A model generated the notes under the pieces. The model saw nothing but the letters and a program-made list of their open reading frames with translations. It was not told the origin of the DNA and did no database searches. This document shows positions 26,614 to 36,339 of a DNA stretch of 64,000 nucleotides, one piece after another (position 1 is the stretch's first letter; each line of letters starts with the position of its first letter). Source of the DNA: Pedobacter sp. Leaf194. Its GTDB lineage: Bacteria > Bacteroidota > Bacteroidia > Sphingobacteriales > Sphingobacteriaceae. The stretch is taken from positions 124,001 through 188,000 of the forward strand of contig NZ_LMPU01000012.1 in NCBI RefSeq assembly GCF_001423945.1. Reading direction: 5' to 3'. A program made the position numbers and the translations under genes.

Positions 26614-28038
26614 TTAAACTTTTAATAAAGCAGGTTTTTCATGGTAAGTTCGCCAAAGCAACTCGCCAAATAAGGTATTAGACCAGGCAAACCACGACCT
26701 CGTAAATTTTGCAGGGTCATTTTTATTAAACGATTCATGCATGAAACCCGTTCCTGCGTGGGTTTTTCTTAAGGTTTCAATACACATTTTAATTTCGTTA
26801 TCATCTTTAGAAGTTAAGGCTCTCATCGTGATACTCATCGGCCAAATCATATCCTGTCCGGCGTGTGGCCCGCCAATTCCTTCTGCTGCAGAACCTTTAA
26901 AAAAGTATGGATTATCAAGCGACAAAGCAAACTTTCGGGTGTTCTGATAAATAGGATCATCTAACTTTACAGCGCCCAGGTAAGGCAATGCTAACAAACT
27001 CGGCACATTTGAATCGTCCATCAGGTAAGTGCTTCCGAAACCATCTACCTCAAAGGCATAAATTTTCCCATATTTTGGATGGTTTACAATGGCGTGTTTT
27101 TGAATAGCTGCATGCACTTCATCAGCCAGATTTAACAGGCTATTTACCAAAGCGGTATCTGGCTGAAGCGCTTTTACCATGTCTGCAGCTTGCTTTAAAC
27201 TTGTAACAGCAAAGAAATTCGAAGGAATCAGGAATGGAAATATCGTAGCGTCATCACTGGGGCGGAAGGCCGAACAGATTAAACCCACCGGATTTACCGG
27301 AAAACCATAACCAGCCATTGGCAAACTATCAGTTGGCTGGGTAGTTTCTCTCTGAAAATGGTAAGCGCCTTTCGAAGTTTTGCGTTGCTGATCTTTAAAA
27401 GTTTTCAGCGTAGCCTCGATTCCCTTTTTCCAATTGGAATCGAAAGGCGTTTTATCGCCGGTTTTTTTCCAGTAATGATAAGCCAAACGAATTGGATAAC
27501 ATAAAGAATCTATTTCCCATTTACGCTCATGTACTCCCGGTTGCATGGCGGTTTTATCCGTTTTCCACTCACCTACTTTATTTGCATCACCATAAAAAGC
27601 ATTTGCATAAGGATCTTTTAAAACACACTTAGTTTGATGGATGATTACGCCGGCAATGAGCTTTTTTAAAGGTGCGTCATCATTTACAAACTGTAGATAT
27701 GGCCAAACCTGTGCAGAGCTGTCTCTCAGCCACATTGCATCAATGTCGCCGGTAATAACATAGGTATCCGGGCGACCGTTTTTTTCTGAATGATAAACAG
27801 TTGTGTCCAGCGTATTTGGGAAACAATTTTCAAACAGCCAGCTCAATTCAGGGTTTTTAACATTCGCCTGGAAAGTCTTAATCGCATCATCAACAGCTTT
27901 GCTTTTGAAGTGCCTTTTTCCTTCTGCCACTCTTACTACAGGAAATTCTGCAATTAAATCTGCTGCAAAAGAAAATTTCGATGCTAGCACACCGGCTCCT
28001 AAAAGGCTTGTGTTCTGTATAAAAGTTCTCCTTTTCAT
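26614..28038 (-). CDS. GH125 family exo-alpha-1,6-mannosidase, 474 aa
   Basis: ATG 28038. The N terminus MKRRTFIQNTSLLGAGVLASKFSFAA is a signal peptide with an RR pair, compatible with Tat or Sec export. Family features (formerly DUF1237): TYVITGDIDAMWLRDSSAQVWPYL (the WLRDS region carries an acidic catalytic-type residue), HERKWEIDSLCYPIRLAY, GFPVNPVGLICSAFRPSDDA, FAVTSLKQA, FEVDGFGSTYLMDDSNVPSLLALPYLG and GPHAGQDMIWPMS. GH125 enzymes remove alpha-1,6-linked mannose and typically work with GH92 enzymes on N-glycans or mannan; a GH92 gene lies 1.6 kb away. No SusC/SusD pair is nearby. Confidence 0.9.
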   Translation of the reverse strand: MKRRTFIQNTSLLGAGVLASKFSFAADLIAEFPVVRVAEGKRHFKSKAVDDAIKTFQANVKNPELSWLFENCFPNTLDTTVYHSEKNGRPDTYVITGDIDAMWLRDSSAQVWPYLQFVNDDAPLKKLIAGVIIHQTKCVLKDPYANAFYGDANKVGEWKTDKTAMQPGVHERKWEIDSLCYPIRLAYHYWKKTGDKTPFDSNWKKGIEATLKTFKDQQRKTSKGAYHFQRETTQPTDSLPMAGYGFPVNPVGLICSAFRPSDDATIFPFLIPSNFFAVTSLKQAADMVKALQPDTALVNSLLNLADEVHAAIQKHAIVNHPKYGKIYAFEVDGFGSTYLMDDSNVPSLLALPYLGAVKLDDPIYQNTRKFALSLDNPYFFKGSAAEGIGGPHAGQDMIWPMSITMRALTSKDDNEIKMCIETLRKTHAGTGFMHESFNKNDPAKFTRSWFAWSNTLFGELLWRTYHEKPALLKV

Positions 28039-28496
28039 AATTAATTTGTGTGTTATCTTAGTTTAGGTTATTGGGCTTAGCAAACAATACTAATCTCAAC
28101 TTAAGTTACAGTCGATTCCAGAATTATTCGGTTAGAACAAAACAAATATATATTAAAAATTAATTAAGTTCAAAATACAAAACATCAATTTAACTACTGC
28201 TAAATCGTTTTTCCTAAACCGTAGTTATTTCACAGAGTTATCAAAAGATACCATCCGGTTGAAAAATAAATGTTTTATGGCCGGGCAAGTTTGAATGGCT
28301 GTGCAATTGCAGTTTGAAGGCCAAAAGTTAATGGCAGAGACTGTACACCCGACACTTTTACGAAAAGTAAACAACTGATTTTAAAAATGTTATGTCAAGC
28401 TGTTGCTTTTTTATATATTTAATTAATAATAAAGTTCGCCCGTTTTTTATTATCAATTTTCTAACGTCTAATGTTTTTTTAACTAAATAACCTCTT
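28039..28496. other. intergenic region between divergent GH125 and amidase genes
   Basis: About 460 AT-rich bases holding two divergent promoter regions. No exact TTTG-N19-TANNTTTG promoter, hairpin terminator or RNA gene was seen. Confidence 0.5.
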
Positions 28497-29486
28497 ATGA
28501 CAACCAAATTCGGTTTTACCAAAATGGACATCGATGAATTTGAAACATGGATTTCAAATTTGAGGGTGGCCCGTACCATTCTTTACATTCAGGAACACCA
28601 TACCTGGAGCCCAAGTTATGTTCAGTGCAAGGCGAACAATCAATTTGAGATACAACAGGGCATGAAAACTTATCATGTAAGCACACATGGCTGGATGGAT
28701 ATTGGTCAGCATTTCAGCACGTTCCCCGACGGGAGTATTTTGACCGGCAGGAGCCTTGAAAGTACACCCGCCTGTATTGTGGGTTTTAACTCGAATGCGA
28801 TTTGTATAGAAAATGTGGGTAATTTTGATAAGGGTAAGGACGTAATGACACCGGCCCATCGCGACACAATTATTAGAATGGCAGCTGCCCTTTGCAAAAA
28901 ATTCAGCATCAATGTAAGTAGCGATAAAATTATCTACCACCATTGGTTTAATTTGAGCACCGGCGCCCGGAACAACGGCTCGGGGAATAACAAAACATGC
29001 CCGGGAACGGATTTTTTTGGTGGTAATAAAGTTGCAGATTGCGAAAGTAATTTTTTGCCCCTTGTTAAAGCTAAAGTTGTTGGCAAAATAAATCCTGCCG
29101 CACAAAACACTGTTATTAAGTATGTTACTGTTATCAGTGATACGCTAAATATCCGTGAAGATGCAAATGCGCAAAGCAAAAAAGTAAGCGGCAGAGCGCC
29201 GGTTATTTTAGGCTCGGTGCTACGGGTGTTTCAGGAAAAAAATGGCTGGTATAAAATATCAGGCTCTCAGCAGCAATGGATAAACGCTGCCTATACAAAA
29301 GAGGTGAAACGGGCAACCGTAAATGCAGATACTTTGAATGTTCGCAGCGGACCTGCAAATATTTTCCCAAAGGTAGCTGCGTTCGCAAACGGGCAGGAAG
29401 TTTTCGTAATTGACGAGGAAAATGGCTGGTGCAAAATCAGCGCAGAAAATAAATGGGTCAAAAAAGAGTTCCTCGATATGGCATAG
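28497..29486 (+). CDS. N-acetylmuramoyl-L-alanine amidase with two SH3 domains, 329 aa
   Basis: ATG 28497. Residues 20-185 form an amidase_2/PGRP-like domain: HHTWSPSY (zinc His), then HVSTHGWMDIGQHF, then IYHHWFNLSTGARN and KTCPGTDFFG, where the conserved His and Cys lie. Two bacterial SH3-like domains follow (about 205-265 and 270-328), each with an LNVR/LNIR start and an NGWYKISG/NGWCKISA end. There is no signal peptide, so it would not be secreted by Sec. This fits a phage-like lysin or a contractile-injection-system accessory, and the sheath/AAA+ remnant lies next to it in convergent orientation. The stop is 13 bases from the AAA+ stop. Confidence 0.75.
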   Translation: MTTKFGFTKMDIDEFETWISNLRVARTILYIQEHHTWSPSYVQCKANNQFEIQQGMKTYHVSTHGWMDIGQHFSTFPDGSILTGRSLESTPACIVGFNSNAICIENVGNFDKGKDVMTPAHRDTIIRMAAALCKKFSINVSSDKIIYHHWFNLSTGARNNGSGNNKTCPGTDFFGGNKVADCESNFLPLVKAKVVGKINPAAQNTVIKYVTVISDTLNIREDANAQSKKVSGRAPVILGSVLRVFQEKNGWYKISGSQQQWINAAYTKEVKRATVNADTLNVRSGPANIFPKVAAFANGQEVFVIDEENGWCKISAENKWVKKEFLDMA

Positions 29487-29499
29487 CTCCTAAACAAAA

Positions 29500-30237
29500 T
29501 TATTTCCGTTTTTGTATTTCTGTTTTAGTCAGGTTTGATAATCTTGAATTTGTAACCGACTTTGGTGCTTCCAGGATGATTTTCCTTGCAATATTATGTA
29601 TTTCTCCGCCCGTTATTTCATAATCGTTTGCAATTTCTTCAAGATTTATCTGCACATGAGCGTTAACCATGGTGCTTAAGTTTTTTCGCCATAATTGAAA
29701 GCGTTGTTGCTTGTCTGGCATAGGAAACTCTATTTTAAACCTTAAACGGCGCAGGAAAGAGTCGTCGAGTGTTGATTTTGAATTGGTTGAAAAGATAGCA
29801 AAGCAATTGCATGCTTCTAGCTCGTTAAGAAATTTGGCCGTTTCTATATTTGCGTATTTGTCATGACTATCTTTAACACTGGTTCTCTTACTAAAAAGCG
29901 CTTCCGCCTCATCAAACAATAAAATTACGTTTGCCTCCCTCCCTTTACTTAGAATTTTGGACAAGTTTGCTTCCACTTCATTTTTATGTGCTGATAAAAC
30001 AGATGCCAAATCTACACGCCAAAGATTTTTGTTGTTACGCTTTGCTAGAAGCGATGCCGTTAAAGTTTTTCCCGTACCGGAAGGTCCGTAAAAAAGCAAG
30101 AGCGAAGGCTGAGATTTTTGCTTCAAGGCTGAATTTACCGTCTCAATTTCTGATAATGTGCGTTCTGGTAAAACCAAATCCGAAAAATTTAATTCAGTTT
30201 CGGTTTTTTTTAAGATGAAGTTTTTTTTGTTTTCCAT
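29500..30237 (-). CDS. AAA+ ATPase of contractile injection system type, 245 aa
   Basis: Walker A GPSGTGKT at 51-58, Walker B ILLFDEAEALF near 105-115, then the KRTSVKDSHDKYANIE segment, sensor-like FAIFSTNSKSTLDDSFLRR (arginine finger pair RRLR) and a C-terminal lid (ITGGEIHNIARKIILEA). The DEAEALF and KDSHDKYANIE arrangement is the pattern of the AAA+ ATPase of extracellular contractile injection systems (Afp15/Pvc15), thought to aid assembly or sheath handling. It is 11 bases after the sheath gene and the same operon. The usual baseplate, tube and spike genes are absent. Confidence 0.75.
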   Translation of the reverse strand: MENKKNFILKKTETELNFSDLVLPERTLSEIETVNSALKQKSQPSLLLFYGPSGTGKTLTASLLAKRNNKNLWRVDLASVLSAHKNEVEANLSKILSKGREANVILLFDEAEALFSKRTSVKDSHDKYANIETAKFLNELEACNCFAIFSTNSKSTLDDSFLRRLRFKIEFPMPDKQQRFQLWRKNLSTMVNAHVQINLEEIANDYEITGGEIHNIARKIILEAPKSVTNSRLSNLTKTEIQKRK

Positions 30238-30248
30238 GTAGCACTTAA

Positions 30249-31678
30249 TTAAGACGAAGCCATTTTAATTTGAAGCCGGGAAATTATAAATTCGGCCGGC
30301 CGAACGGCCGCAATCCCTATTTCTAAAATAAGTCTGCCTTCCAAAACATCCAAGGAAGTCATTGTAGAATTTAAGCCCACACCAACGTAAAAAGCCTGTT
30401 CGGGTTTGGCGCCCTGCATTGCCCCTTGGCGCCACAACTCAGTGAGAAAATGTTCACACATCGCTTTTATCTTTATCCAGGTACCAGCATCGTTAGGTTC
30501 AAAAACAAACTGTTGAGCAGCTTTCAGGATACTTTCTTCAACAAAAATGAAAAATCGTCTTATTTGCAGATAACGCGATTCATTATCGTTTCCTGCCAAA
30601 GTTCTGGAGCCCCAAACGAGAGTTCCTTTTCCGGTAAATTCCCGTATTGGGTTAATGGATTTTCCTTCAGCCGAATCAACGTTTAAGTAAGCGGCTTCAG
30701 CTGATAATAAGGCAACTGTAGGCTTTATGACACACCAAAATTTATTGCCTGCAAGCGTTTTCCAAACACCACTATTTTTATCAGTACTCGCAATAACTCC
30801 CGCAACGGCCGCTGATGGCGGAACATCAATGGTTATTTTTGTTAGTTCAGTTTTTATGCGATTGTAAAGCTCCATATTTAGCGCCTTAACCTCGAGCAGA
30901 GTTTTGCCGTTCGGCACCCCCGAACGCTGCTTTCCCACATCCGATATAATTACTTTAGCTTCATCGACAAAGTAGTTTAGCGTTGTACTAAGCCATGGGT
31001 AATAAACAGCACCATATTTTAAGTTTACATTTTCAAATTCTTTTCTAATGGCTGAAGCATCTTGCTGCAGATTGCCAGTGAAAACCCAGGGGTCAAAAAT
31101 AGCAATCCTGTCTTTCAATGCCGCACATAAAGCCAATGTTGCATTGTAAAGGTTCGAATAGCCCGATGTAAATTCGGTACTTGCCGCATGCCTGTCGGTA
31201 AAAATGATCATGGTTGGCTCATCGATTTTTGAAAGTGCTTCCAAGCGAGCGCACCATCTGCATCATCAAAAGTTTTGGAAAAATCTCCTGTCGATAAAAT
31301 ATAACATGGCCCACCGCTATTGGCATAAAACATCTGTATTGAATAAAACATGTAAAAACCACTAAATTTTTTTGGATTAGCAGCAACGGTTACCTGTTGC
31401 ATAAGGTTATGAGGTGTAATTTGATTAACCTTAATGTCGAATACTTTGTCTTCAGAATAGGCGCCACCGAAATGTTGCTGAAAACCCGCAAAAGAGTCAA
31501 CTCTTAGGGCTTTCAACGCATTGACAGGCGAAGGCGTTATTGAAGTTTTCAAATCATCTTTAACAAATTCTGTGTGACCAATAAATATAGGAACTGCAGT
31601 TTCTACCCGAGCAACTGATGGTGGAAATTTATGTAATTCCTCTATGTAAACGCCTGGCGTTTTGTATATTTTAGACAT
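30249..31678 (-). pseudogene. contractile tail sheath protein gene, frameshifted
   Basis: The N-terminal half, 31678-31208, starts MSKIYKTPGVYIEELHKFPPS (the TPGVYIEE sheath motif), and the C-terminal half, 31244-30249, contains EALSKIDEPTMIIFTDRHA, GKTLLEVKALNMELYNR and typical sheath domain-IV elements (KGTLVWGSRTLAGNDNESRY, RRFFIFVEESI). The halves overlap by 37 bases in different frames: the first frame ends LAWKHFQKSMSQP, the second begins with TTG 31244, so a one-base indel near 31,235-31,255 breaks one ~475-residue protein. Full sheath proteins polymerise into contractile tubes. A real frameshift, sequencing error or programmed slip are all possible; I favour decay. The AAA+ gene follows by 11 bases. 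Confidence 0.8.
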
Positions 31679-31802
31679 ATTTTAAGGGACAACTAACTGA
31701 AATTCAAAACAATAATTAAATATAATAATAATTTACAGTTATCAGTATTCTAACCCGTTGATGATGTGTGCTTTAAAAGAAAGGCCGTTTTAAAATATAA
31801 AC

Positions 31803-31832
31803 TTTGCAATAATCTTAATTTTTGTATCTTTA
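31803..31832 (+). promoter_or_regulatory. possible promoter for the DUF1624 gene
   Basis: TTTG (31803-31806), an 18-base spacer and TATCTTTA (31825-31832) resemble the Bacteroidota consensus, with A instead of the final G. Confidence 0.35.
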
Positions 31833-31967
31833 AAAATACGTTTAAGAATTGCTGATCCGAAGTGCAAAAGATGGATAACTTAACCAATCCTGCGCCCCTT
31901 GCTGCAGCCTAACAAAATCATTTCTTTACCCCAAAACTGCGGTTCGAAAACAATCATCCAAATAAAA

Positions 31968-33155
31968 ATGAATGCCGAGCAAAAACTTTTAAACAGGCGA
32001 ATTGCGTCTATCGATATCCTGCGTGGTTTAGTAATGGTGGTTATGGCCTTAGATCATACCCGCGACTTTTTTCACATCGGCGCTATGACGGGAGACCCAC
32101 TTAATCCTGACACCACTACAGGCATTTTATTTTTTACCCGCTGGATTACCCATTTTTGTGCGCCAACATTCGTTTTTTTATCAGGGTTGTCTGCCTATCT
32201 TTCCGCACAACGCAAAACGCCTGCCGCGGCTAGTATTTTCTTATTGAAAAGAGGATTATGGTTAGTTTTTGTTGAAGTTGTGCTTATAACCTTTGGCTTA
32301 ACATTTAATCCGTTTTATAATTTTATTATCTTACAGGTTATCTGGGGAATTGGTTTCAGCATGATTTTACTGGCGCTGTTTAGCAGAATATCGTACAAAT
32401 TAGTCTTGATAACCGGCATACTGCTTGTAGTCGGGCACGATGCTTTCAGCTTCTTGCCAGCACCAAAAGATGAGGTTTCTGGCACTTTATTGAAGATTTT
32501 TTTCACGGCTTCAGGAACTGTTCTCCCGTTAGGAAATAATCACTTTGTAGGTGTGTTTTATGCCATTCTACCTTGGACAGGTATTATGTTTCTGGGTTAT
32601 GCTGCCGGAAAGTGGTTTTTAAAGGATTACAGTCCGCTGCAACGGCGAAGAAATCTTGTAAATTTTGGCGCACTCGCCCTAATTACATTTGTTGCGTTAC
32701 GTTTACTAAGCCTTTATGGCGACCCGGCACCAAGAAAAGAGTATCATGATGCTTTTAAAAACCTGCTTTCTTTTTTCAATGTAAGTAAATATCCGCCGTC
32801 ATTAGAGTACACCTGTATTACGCTGGGCGCCGCGATGCTTTTCTTGGCGATCACGGAAAGAGTGACCAATAAATTAAGCAAGGTCTTATCCGTTTACGGA
32901 AATGTCCCATTTTTCTATTACGTACTACATTTCTATCTGCTGCACATCATTTTGATTTTGCTGTTCTTTCTCGAAGGAAATACGAAAAAACAGATTCCAC
33001 AACTTCCCTTTTATTTTAGACCAGTAAACTTTGGATATGAACTCTGGATGGTTTATTGCATCTGGCTTTTGGTGGTCGCTTCTCTTTATTATCCCTGTAA
33101 ATGGTTTAAAAATTATAAATCGAATCACAAAAAATGGTGGCTTAGTTATGTTTAA
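31968..33155 (+). CDS. DUF1624/HGSNAT-like membrane protein, 395 aa
   Basis: ATG 31968 (MNAEQKLLNRRIASIDILRGLVMVVM) is the better start; the frame is open from 31899. The sequence has about ten membrane helices, with the family mark RIASIDILRGLVMVVMALDHTRDFF near the N terminus (an Asp and an HTRD segment) and HFCAPTFVFLSGLSAY. These proteins resemble the acyl-CoA transfer domain of heparan-alpha-glucosaminide N-acetyltransferase and YeiB proteins, and probably acetylate or acylate a sugar across the membrane; substrate unknown. It lies between the sheath remnant and the TonB receptor with no operon partner. Confidence 0.75.
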   Translation: MNAEQKLLNRRIASIDILRGLVMVVMALDHTRDFFHIGAMTGDPLNPDTTTGILFFTRWITHFCAPTFVFLSGLSAYLSAQRKTPAAASIFLLKRGLWLVFVEVVLITFGLTFNPFYNFIILQVIWGIGFSMILLALFSRISYKLVLITGILLVVGHDAFSFLPAPKDEVSGTLLKIFFTASGTVLPLGNNHFVGVFYAILPWTGIMFLGYAAGKWFLKDYSPLQRRRNLVNFGALALITFVALRLLSLYGDPAPRKEYHDAFKNLLSFFNVSKYPPSLEYTCITLGAAMLFLAITERVTNKLSKVLSVYGNVPFFYYVLHFYLLHIILILLFFLEGNTKKQIPQLPFYFRPVNFGYELWMVYCIWLLVVASLYYPCKWFKNYKSNHKKWWLSYV

Positions 33156-33322
33156 AAAAGCCACTCAATGCGGGGAGAAATAATAGCGGGCTGAGGTGTT
33201 TGTGCGAATAGGTAATAAATCTTTAACATTTGTGATTTGGCGTTCGGTGTTTATGGGGTTTGTCTGGATCTAACTTCAGATTTTAAACAGATTTTCACAT
33301 TTAATTTGTGAAAACCGCTTAA

Positions 33323-35500
33323 ATGAGATTCTGCCTGCCACTATTTGTTCTGCTTTTACTTTACCAAAATTCTTTTGCTCAAAACAACATTAAAGTTGTT
33401 GTGAAAGATGCTTTCCAAAAGACTGTTCCAAACGTTACCGTTCTGCGCAAATCAAATCCTTCCGAGCAACTCAAAACAGATAAAAACGGCTTTGCAGCAT
33501 TTCGGGATTTGAAAACGGGATACGATACACTGCAATTTAAGCACATTGGATTTCAAACCCGGACGCTGGCGATTTCAATCCCGGATACAGTTGTTCATGA
33601 AATTATACTAGCCGTTCAGGAAGATTCTTTAAGCGAGGTTACCATTGTTGCCTCCACAAGAAATAACGAAAGGATTGAACAAGCAACAACGAAGGTAGAA
33701 GTCCTCGGCCTTGAAGAAATGAATGAGGAAAGTATGGTAAAACCGGGTAACGTGGCGAGCATTTTAGGCGATATCAGCGGTGTTCAGGTGCAGCAGTCTT
33801 CTGCGGTTTCAGGCAATTCAAATGTAAGAATTCAGGGGCTGGATGGCAAATACACTCAAATTCTTCGCGATGGAATGCCACTTTTTGACGGGTTTTCCGG
33901 TGGCTTTGGCGTGTTGTCAATAGCGCCTCTCGATTTGAAACAGCTCGAACTGATTAAGGGCTCATCGTCGACCTTGTACGGAGGTGGCGCAATAGGCGGG
34001 ATAATTAATTTCATTTCCAAAAAACCAGCCTTTGAACCTGATGCGTCAATTGTTGTGAATGCCTCTACATTACAGGAGAAAAATTTAAACCTTTATTTTG
34101 CAACGCGAGGCTTGTATACTGGTTTTACTTTTTTCGGAGGTGAAACCGTTCAGCATGAAGTTGATGTTGATCACGATGGCTTGAGCGATGTGCCACGTCT
34201 GAGCAGTACAATACTGCATCCTGTATTGTTCTTTTATCCTTCAGAAAACAGTAGCATTTCATTGGGCTGGGCCGGCAGTTTCGAAAAGCGTACTGGCGGA
34301 GATATGCTTGCTATCGATGAAAAGGCAATAAGCCCTAATCAATACGTTGAGCGCAACAACCTTAGCCGAAATACTTTTACGCTTTTAGCAGATTCAAAGC
34401 TCAACAGGCTTCTCAGCGCCTCTGTTAAAGCAACTTTCTCAAATTTCGACCGCAAGATTGAAACGAATTCTTATCTATTTGACGGAACACAGCAAAACTA
34501 CTATGCGGAAGCCTCTTTAATAACTGTATTGAGTAAGCACAGAATAATTGGCGGCTTAAATTTGGTTGGCGACAACTTCAGGCCGTCATCGGCAACACCC
34601 GTTAAAGTTGGGCAGGTTAAAAATGATGTTCAGGGTTTATTTGTACAAGATAGCTGGGCAATTTTTTCAAACACCAAAGTTGAAGCAGGTTTAAGGGTAG
34701 ATCATAGCAATTACCATATTTTTGTACTACCAAGGCTTGCCATGTTTTACAACTTGAATGAGAAACTGGGAATTCGGGGAGGTTTTGGCTCCGGGTATAA
34801 GTCTCCAAATCCGTTAGCCCCACAAATTAAAGATTACGACATTAACAAAATTAGTCCACTTAACCAAGGTGCCCCTACCGAACGCTCTTTGGGTGGTAAT
34901 TTAGAAGTGAATTATAAGTACGCATGGGATGAAAACAGCATTTTCATAAATCAGGCTTTTTTTCGCACAAGCGTTAAAAATCCATTTATTGGTTTTGAAG
35001 ATACCAATGGTGATTTGAATTTCTTTTCTGCAACTAAGCCAATTGTTACCCAGGGTTTTGATAGTTATGTTCAAATGAAGTTTCGCGATTGGGAAATTTA
35101 TTTTGGTTATACCTTTACGGATGCCAGAAGAACTTATTTAAGCGATAACCGATTTGTAGCGCTAACACCAAAAAACCGTGCCGCAAGCACGATAGTTTAT
35201 GAAATTGAAGACGCCTGGCGCTTAGGTATTGAAGCATCTTACAATGGAAAACAATTCAGAGACGATGAAGCGCAAACACAGGATTATATTTTTATGGCCG
35301 CGATGCTTGAGCGTAAGTTTGGACCGAAGTTTAGCCTCGTTTTAAATGCTGAAAACATTTTTGATAAGCGCCAAAGCAGATACGAGAAAATATTTACAGG
35401 CACAATTCAAAACCCAGCTTACAAAGCCTTGTGGGCGCCCCTGGATGGCCGGGTAATTAACCTGGCGGTACGCTATTCGCCTTTCGCGAAACCAAAATAA
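33323..35500 (+). CDS. TonB-dependent receptor with carboxypeptidase-like regulatory domain, 725 aa
   Basis: A signal peptide (MRFCLPLFVLLLLYQNSFAQ) is followed by a carboxypeptidase-regulatory-like domain (25-100: NIKVVVKDAFQKTVPNVTV, GFAAFRDLKTGY). The plug domain (VTIVASTRNNERIEQATTKVEVLG; ILGDISGVQVQQ; VRIQGLDGKYTQILRDGMP) precedes a beta-barrel ending INLAVRYSPF. The plug pattern (SSSTLYGGGAIGGIINF) is of the BtuB/FepA type rather than SusC, and no SusD gene follows. It likely imports a metal chelate or vitamin; the substrate cannot be told. A PAP2 phosphatase gene converges 5 bases after the stop. Confidence 0.85.
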   Translation: MRFCLPLFVLLLLYQNSFAQNNIKVVVKDAFQKTVPNVTVLRKSNPSEQLKTDKNGFAAFRDLKTGYDTLQFKHIGFQTRTLAISIPDTVVHEIILAVQEDSLSEVTIVASTRNNERIEQATTKVEVLGLEEMNEESMVKPGNVASILGDISGVQVQQSSAVSGNSNVRIQGLDGKYTQILRDGMPLFDGFSGGFGVLSIAPLDLKQLELIKGSSSTLYGGGAIGGIINFISKKPAFEPDASIVVNASTLQEKNLNLYFATRGLYTGFTFFGGETVQHEVDVDHDGLSDVPRLSSTILHPVLFFYPSENSSISLGWAGSFEKRTGGDMLAIDEKAISPNQYVERNNLSRNTFTLLADSKLNRLLSASVKATFSNFDRKIETNSYLFDGTQQNYYAEASLITVLSKHRIIGGLNLVGDNFRPSSATPVKVGQVKNDVQGLFVQDSWAIFSNTKVEAGLRVDHSNYHIFVLPRLAMFYNLNEKLGIRGGFGSGYKSPNPLAPQIKDYDINKISPLNQGAPTERSLGGNLEVNYKYAWDENSIFINQAFFRTSVKNPFIGFEDTNGDLNFFSATKPIVTQGFDSYVQMKFRDWEIYFGYTFTDARRTYLSDNRFVALTPKNRAASTIVYEIEDAWRLGIEASYNGKQFRDDEAQTQDYIFMAAMLERKFGPKFSLVLNAENIFDKRQSRYEKIFTGTIQNPAYKALWAPLDGRVINLAVRYSPFAKPK

Positions 35501-35505
35501 GGGAA

Positions 35506-36288
35506 TCAGAATTGACCATAAAGCAATAACCCATTGGCACCGTTTTGATGAAATGGCGCTAAAGTGAAGTTTCGGTTTTTCTTCTTTGAGATTAAGTTAC
35601 GAACATATGGATAAAGGAAGTAAGAAATTTTGGTAGATGCGATGCCAAAGCCGGCGCCTGCAACAACATCACTAAACCAATGCTTATTGTTATACATTCT
35701 GAGCGTACCAGTAGCTGTTGCCACAAAGTAACCGGCATATCCATACCATGGCGAAACGTCTTTGTACTCCTGCTTTAAAAATTCAGCAGCAGCAAAAGCA
35801 GAAGCCGTATGGCCCGATGGAAAAGAATTATAAGCAGATCCATTTGGGCGTAGGCGATGTTCGGCCTGCTTTACAAAGTGTGTTGATAAGCCCATAATGG
35901 CTGCCGAGGTCGCATACAAAAATGTTGCATCGGCTAGATTATGTTTGCCTTTAATGCCTGCTAAATTTAATCCATAAACTGCCAGCGCCGGTGCAAACTG
36001 CACGTAATCATCTACATGGGCAGCAAATAACGGATGGTCTTCCTGCAATTCATCTTTTGTACTAACATCTAACTGCCTCAATGCGCCATTATTATGCACT
36101 GCAGCGAAACCATATCCGATTAGAACGGCCGGAATAATTATCGGCGCAATCTTAAAAACCGGCGCTTTTACAGATTGATCTACCAATCGCTGTTGATTTA
36201 AAAATTCGGTAGAATCCTGTTTTTGTTGAGCAAACGAAGTTGTGGTAAACAGCGTTGAAAAGAAAAATATTATTGTGGTTTTGCGCAT
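35506..36288 (-). CDS. PAP2 family phosphatase, exported, 260 aa
   Basis: ATG 36288 (MRKTTIIFFFSTLFTTTSFAQQ) gives a signal peptide; the frame opens at 36315. The PAP2 triad is present: signature 1 KQAEHRLRPNG, signature 2 SFPSGHTASAFAAAE with catalytic-type His, and signature 3 RMYNNKHWFSDVVAGAGFG with the second His. Several hydrophobic stretches precede it. Such lipid phosphatases act on lipid A, undecaprenyl-PP or phosphatidic acid; substrate unknown. It is the first gene of a minus-strand group running away from the sensor kinase/regulator pair upstream (51 bases from the kinase stop), so it may be controlled by that two-component system. Confidence 0.8.
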   Translation of the reverse strand: MRKTTIIFFFSTLFTTTSFAQQKQDSTEFLNQQRLVDQSVKAPVFKIAPIIIPAVLIGYGFAAVHNNGALRQLDVSTKDELQEDHPLFAAHVDDYVQFAPALAVYGLNLAGIKGKHNLADATFLYATSAAIMGLSTHFVKQAEHRLRPNGSAYNSFPSGHTASAFAAAEFLKQEYKDVSPWYGYAGYFVATATGTLRMYNNKHWFSDVVAGAGFGIASTKISYFLYPYVRNLISKKKNRNFTLAPFHQNGANGLLLYGQF

Positions 36289-36339
36289 TACTTTTTCTTC
36301 GAAGATAATGGCCAATTATGAAGCAAAACTGTAGATACT

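Noticed and set aside
28554..29105. A 183-residue minus-strand ORF inside the amidase gene
   Set aside because: Shadow of the amidase/SH3 gene, Cys- and Arg-rich, no motif.
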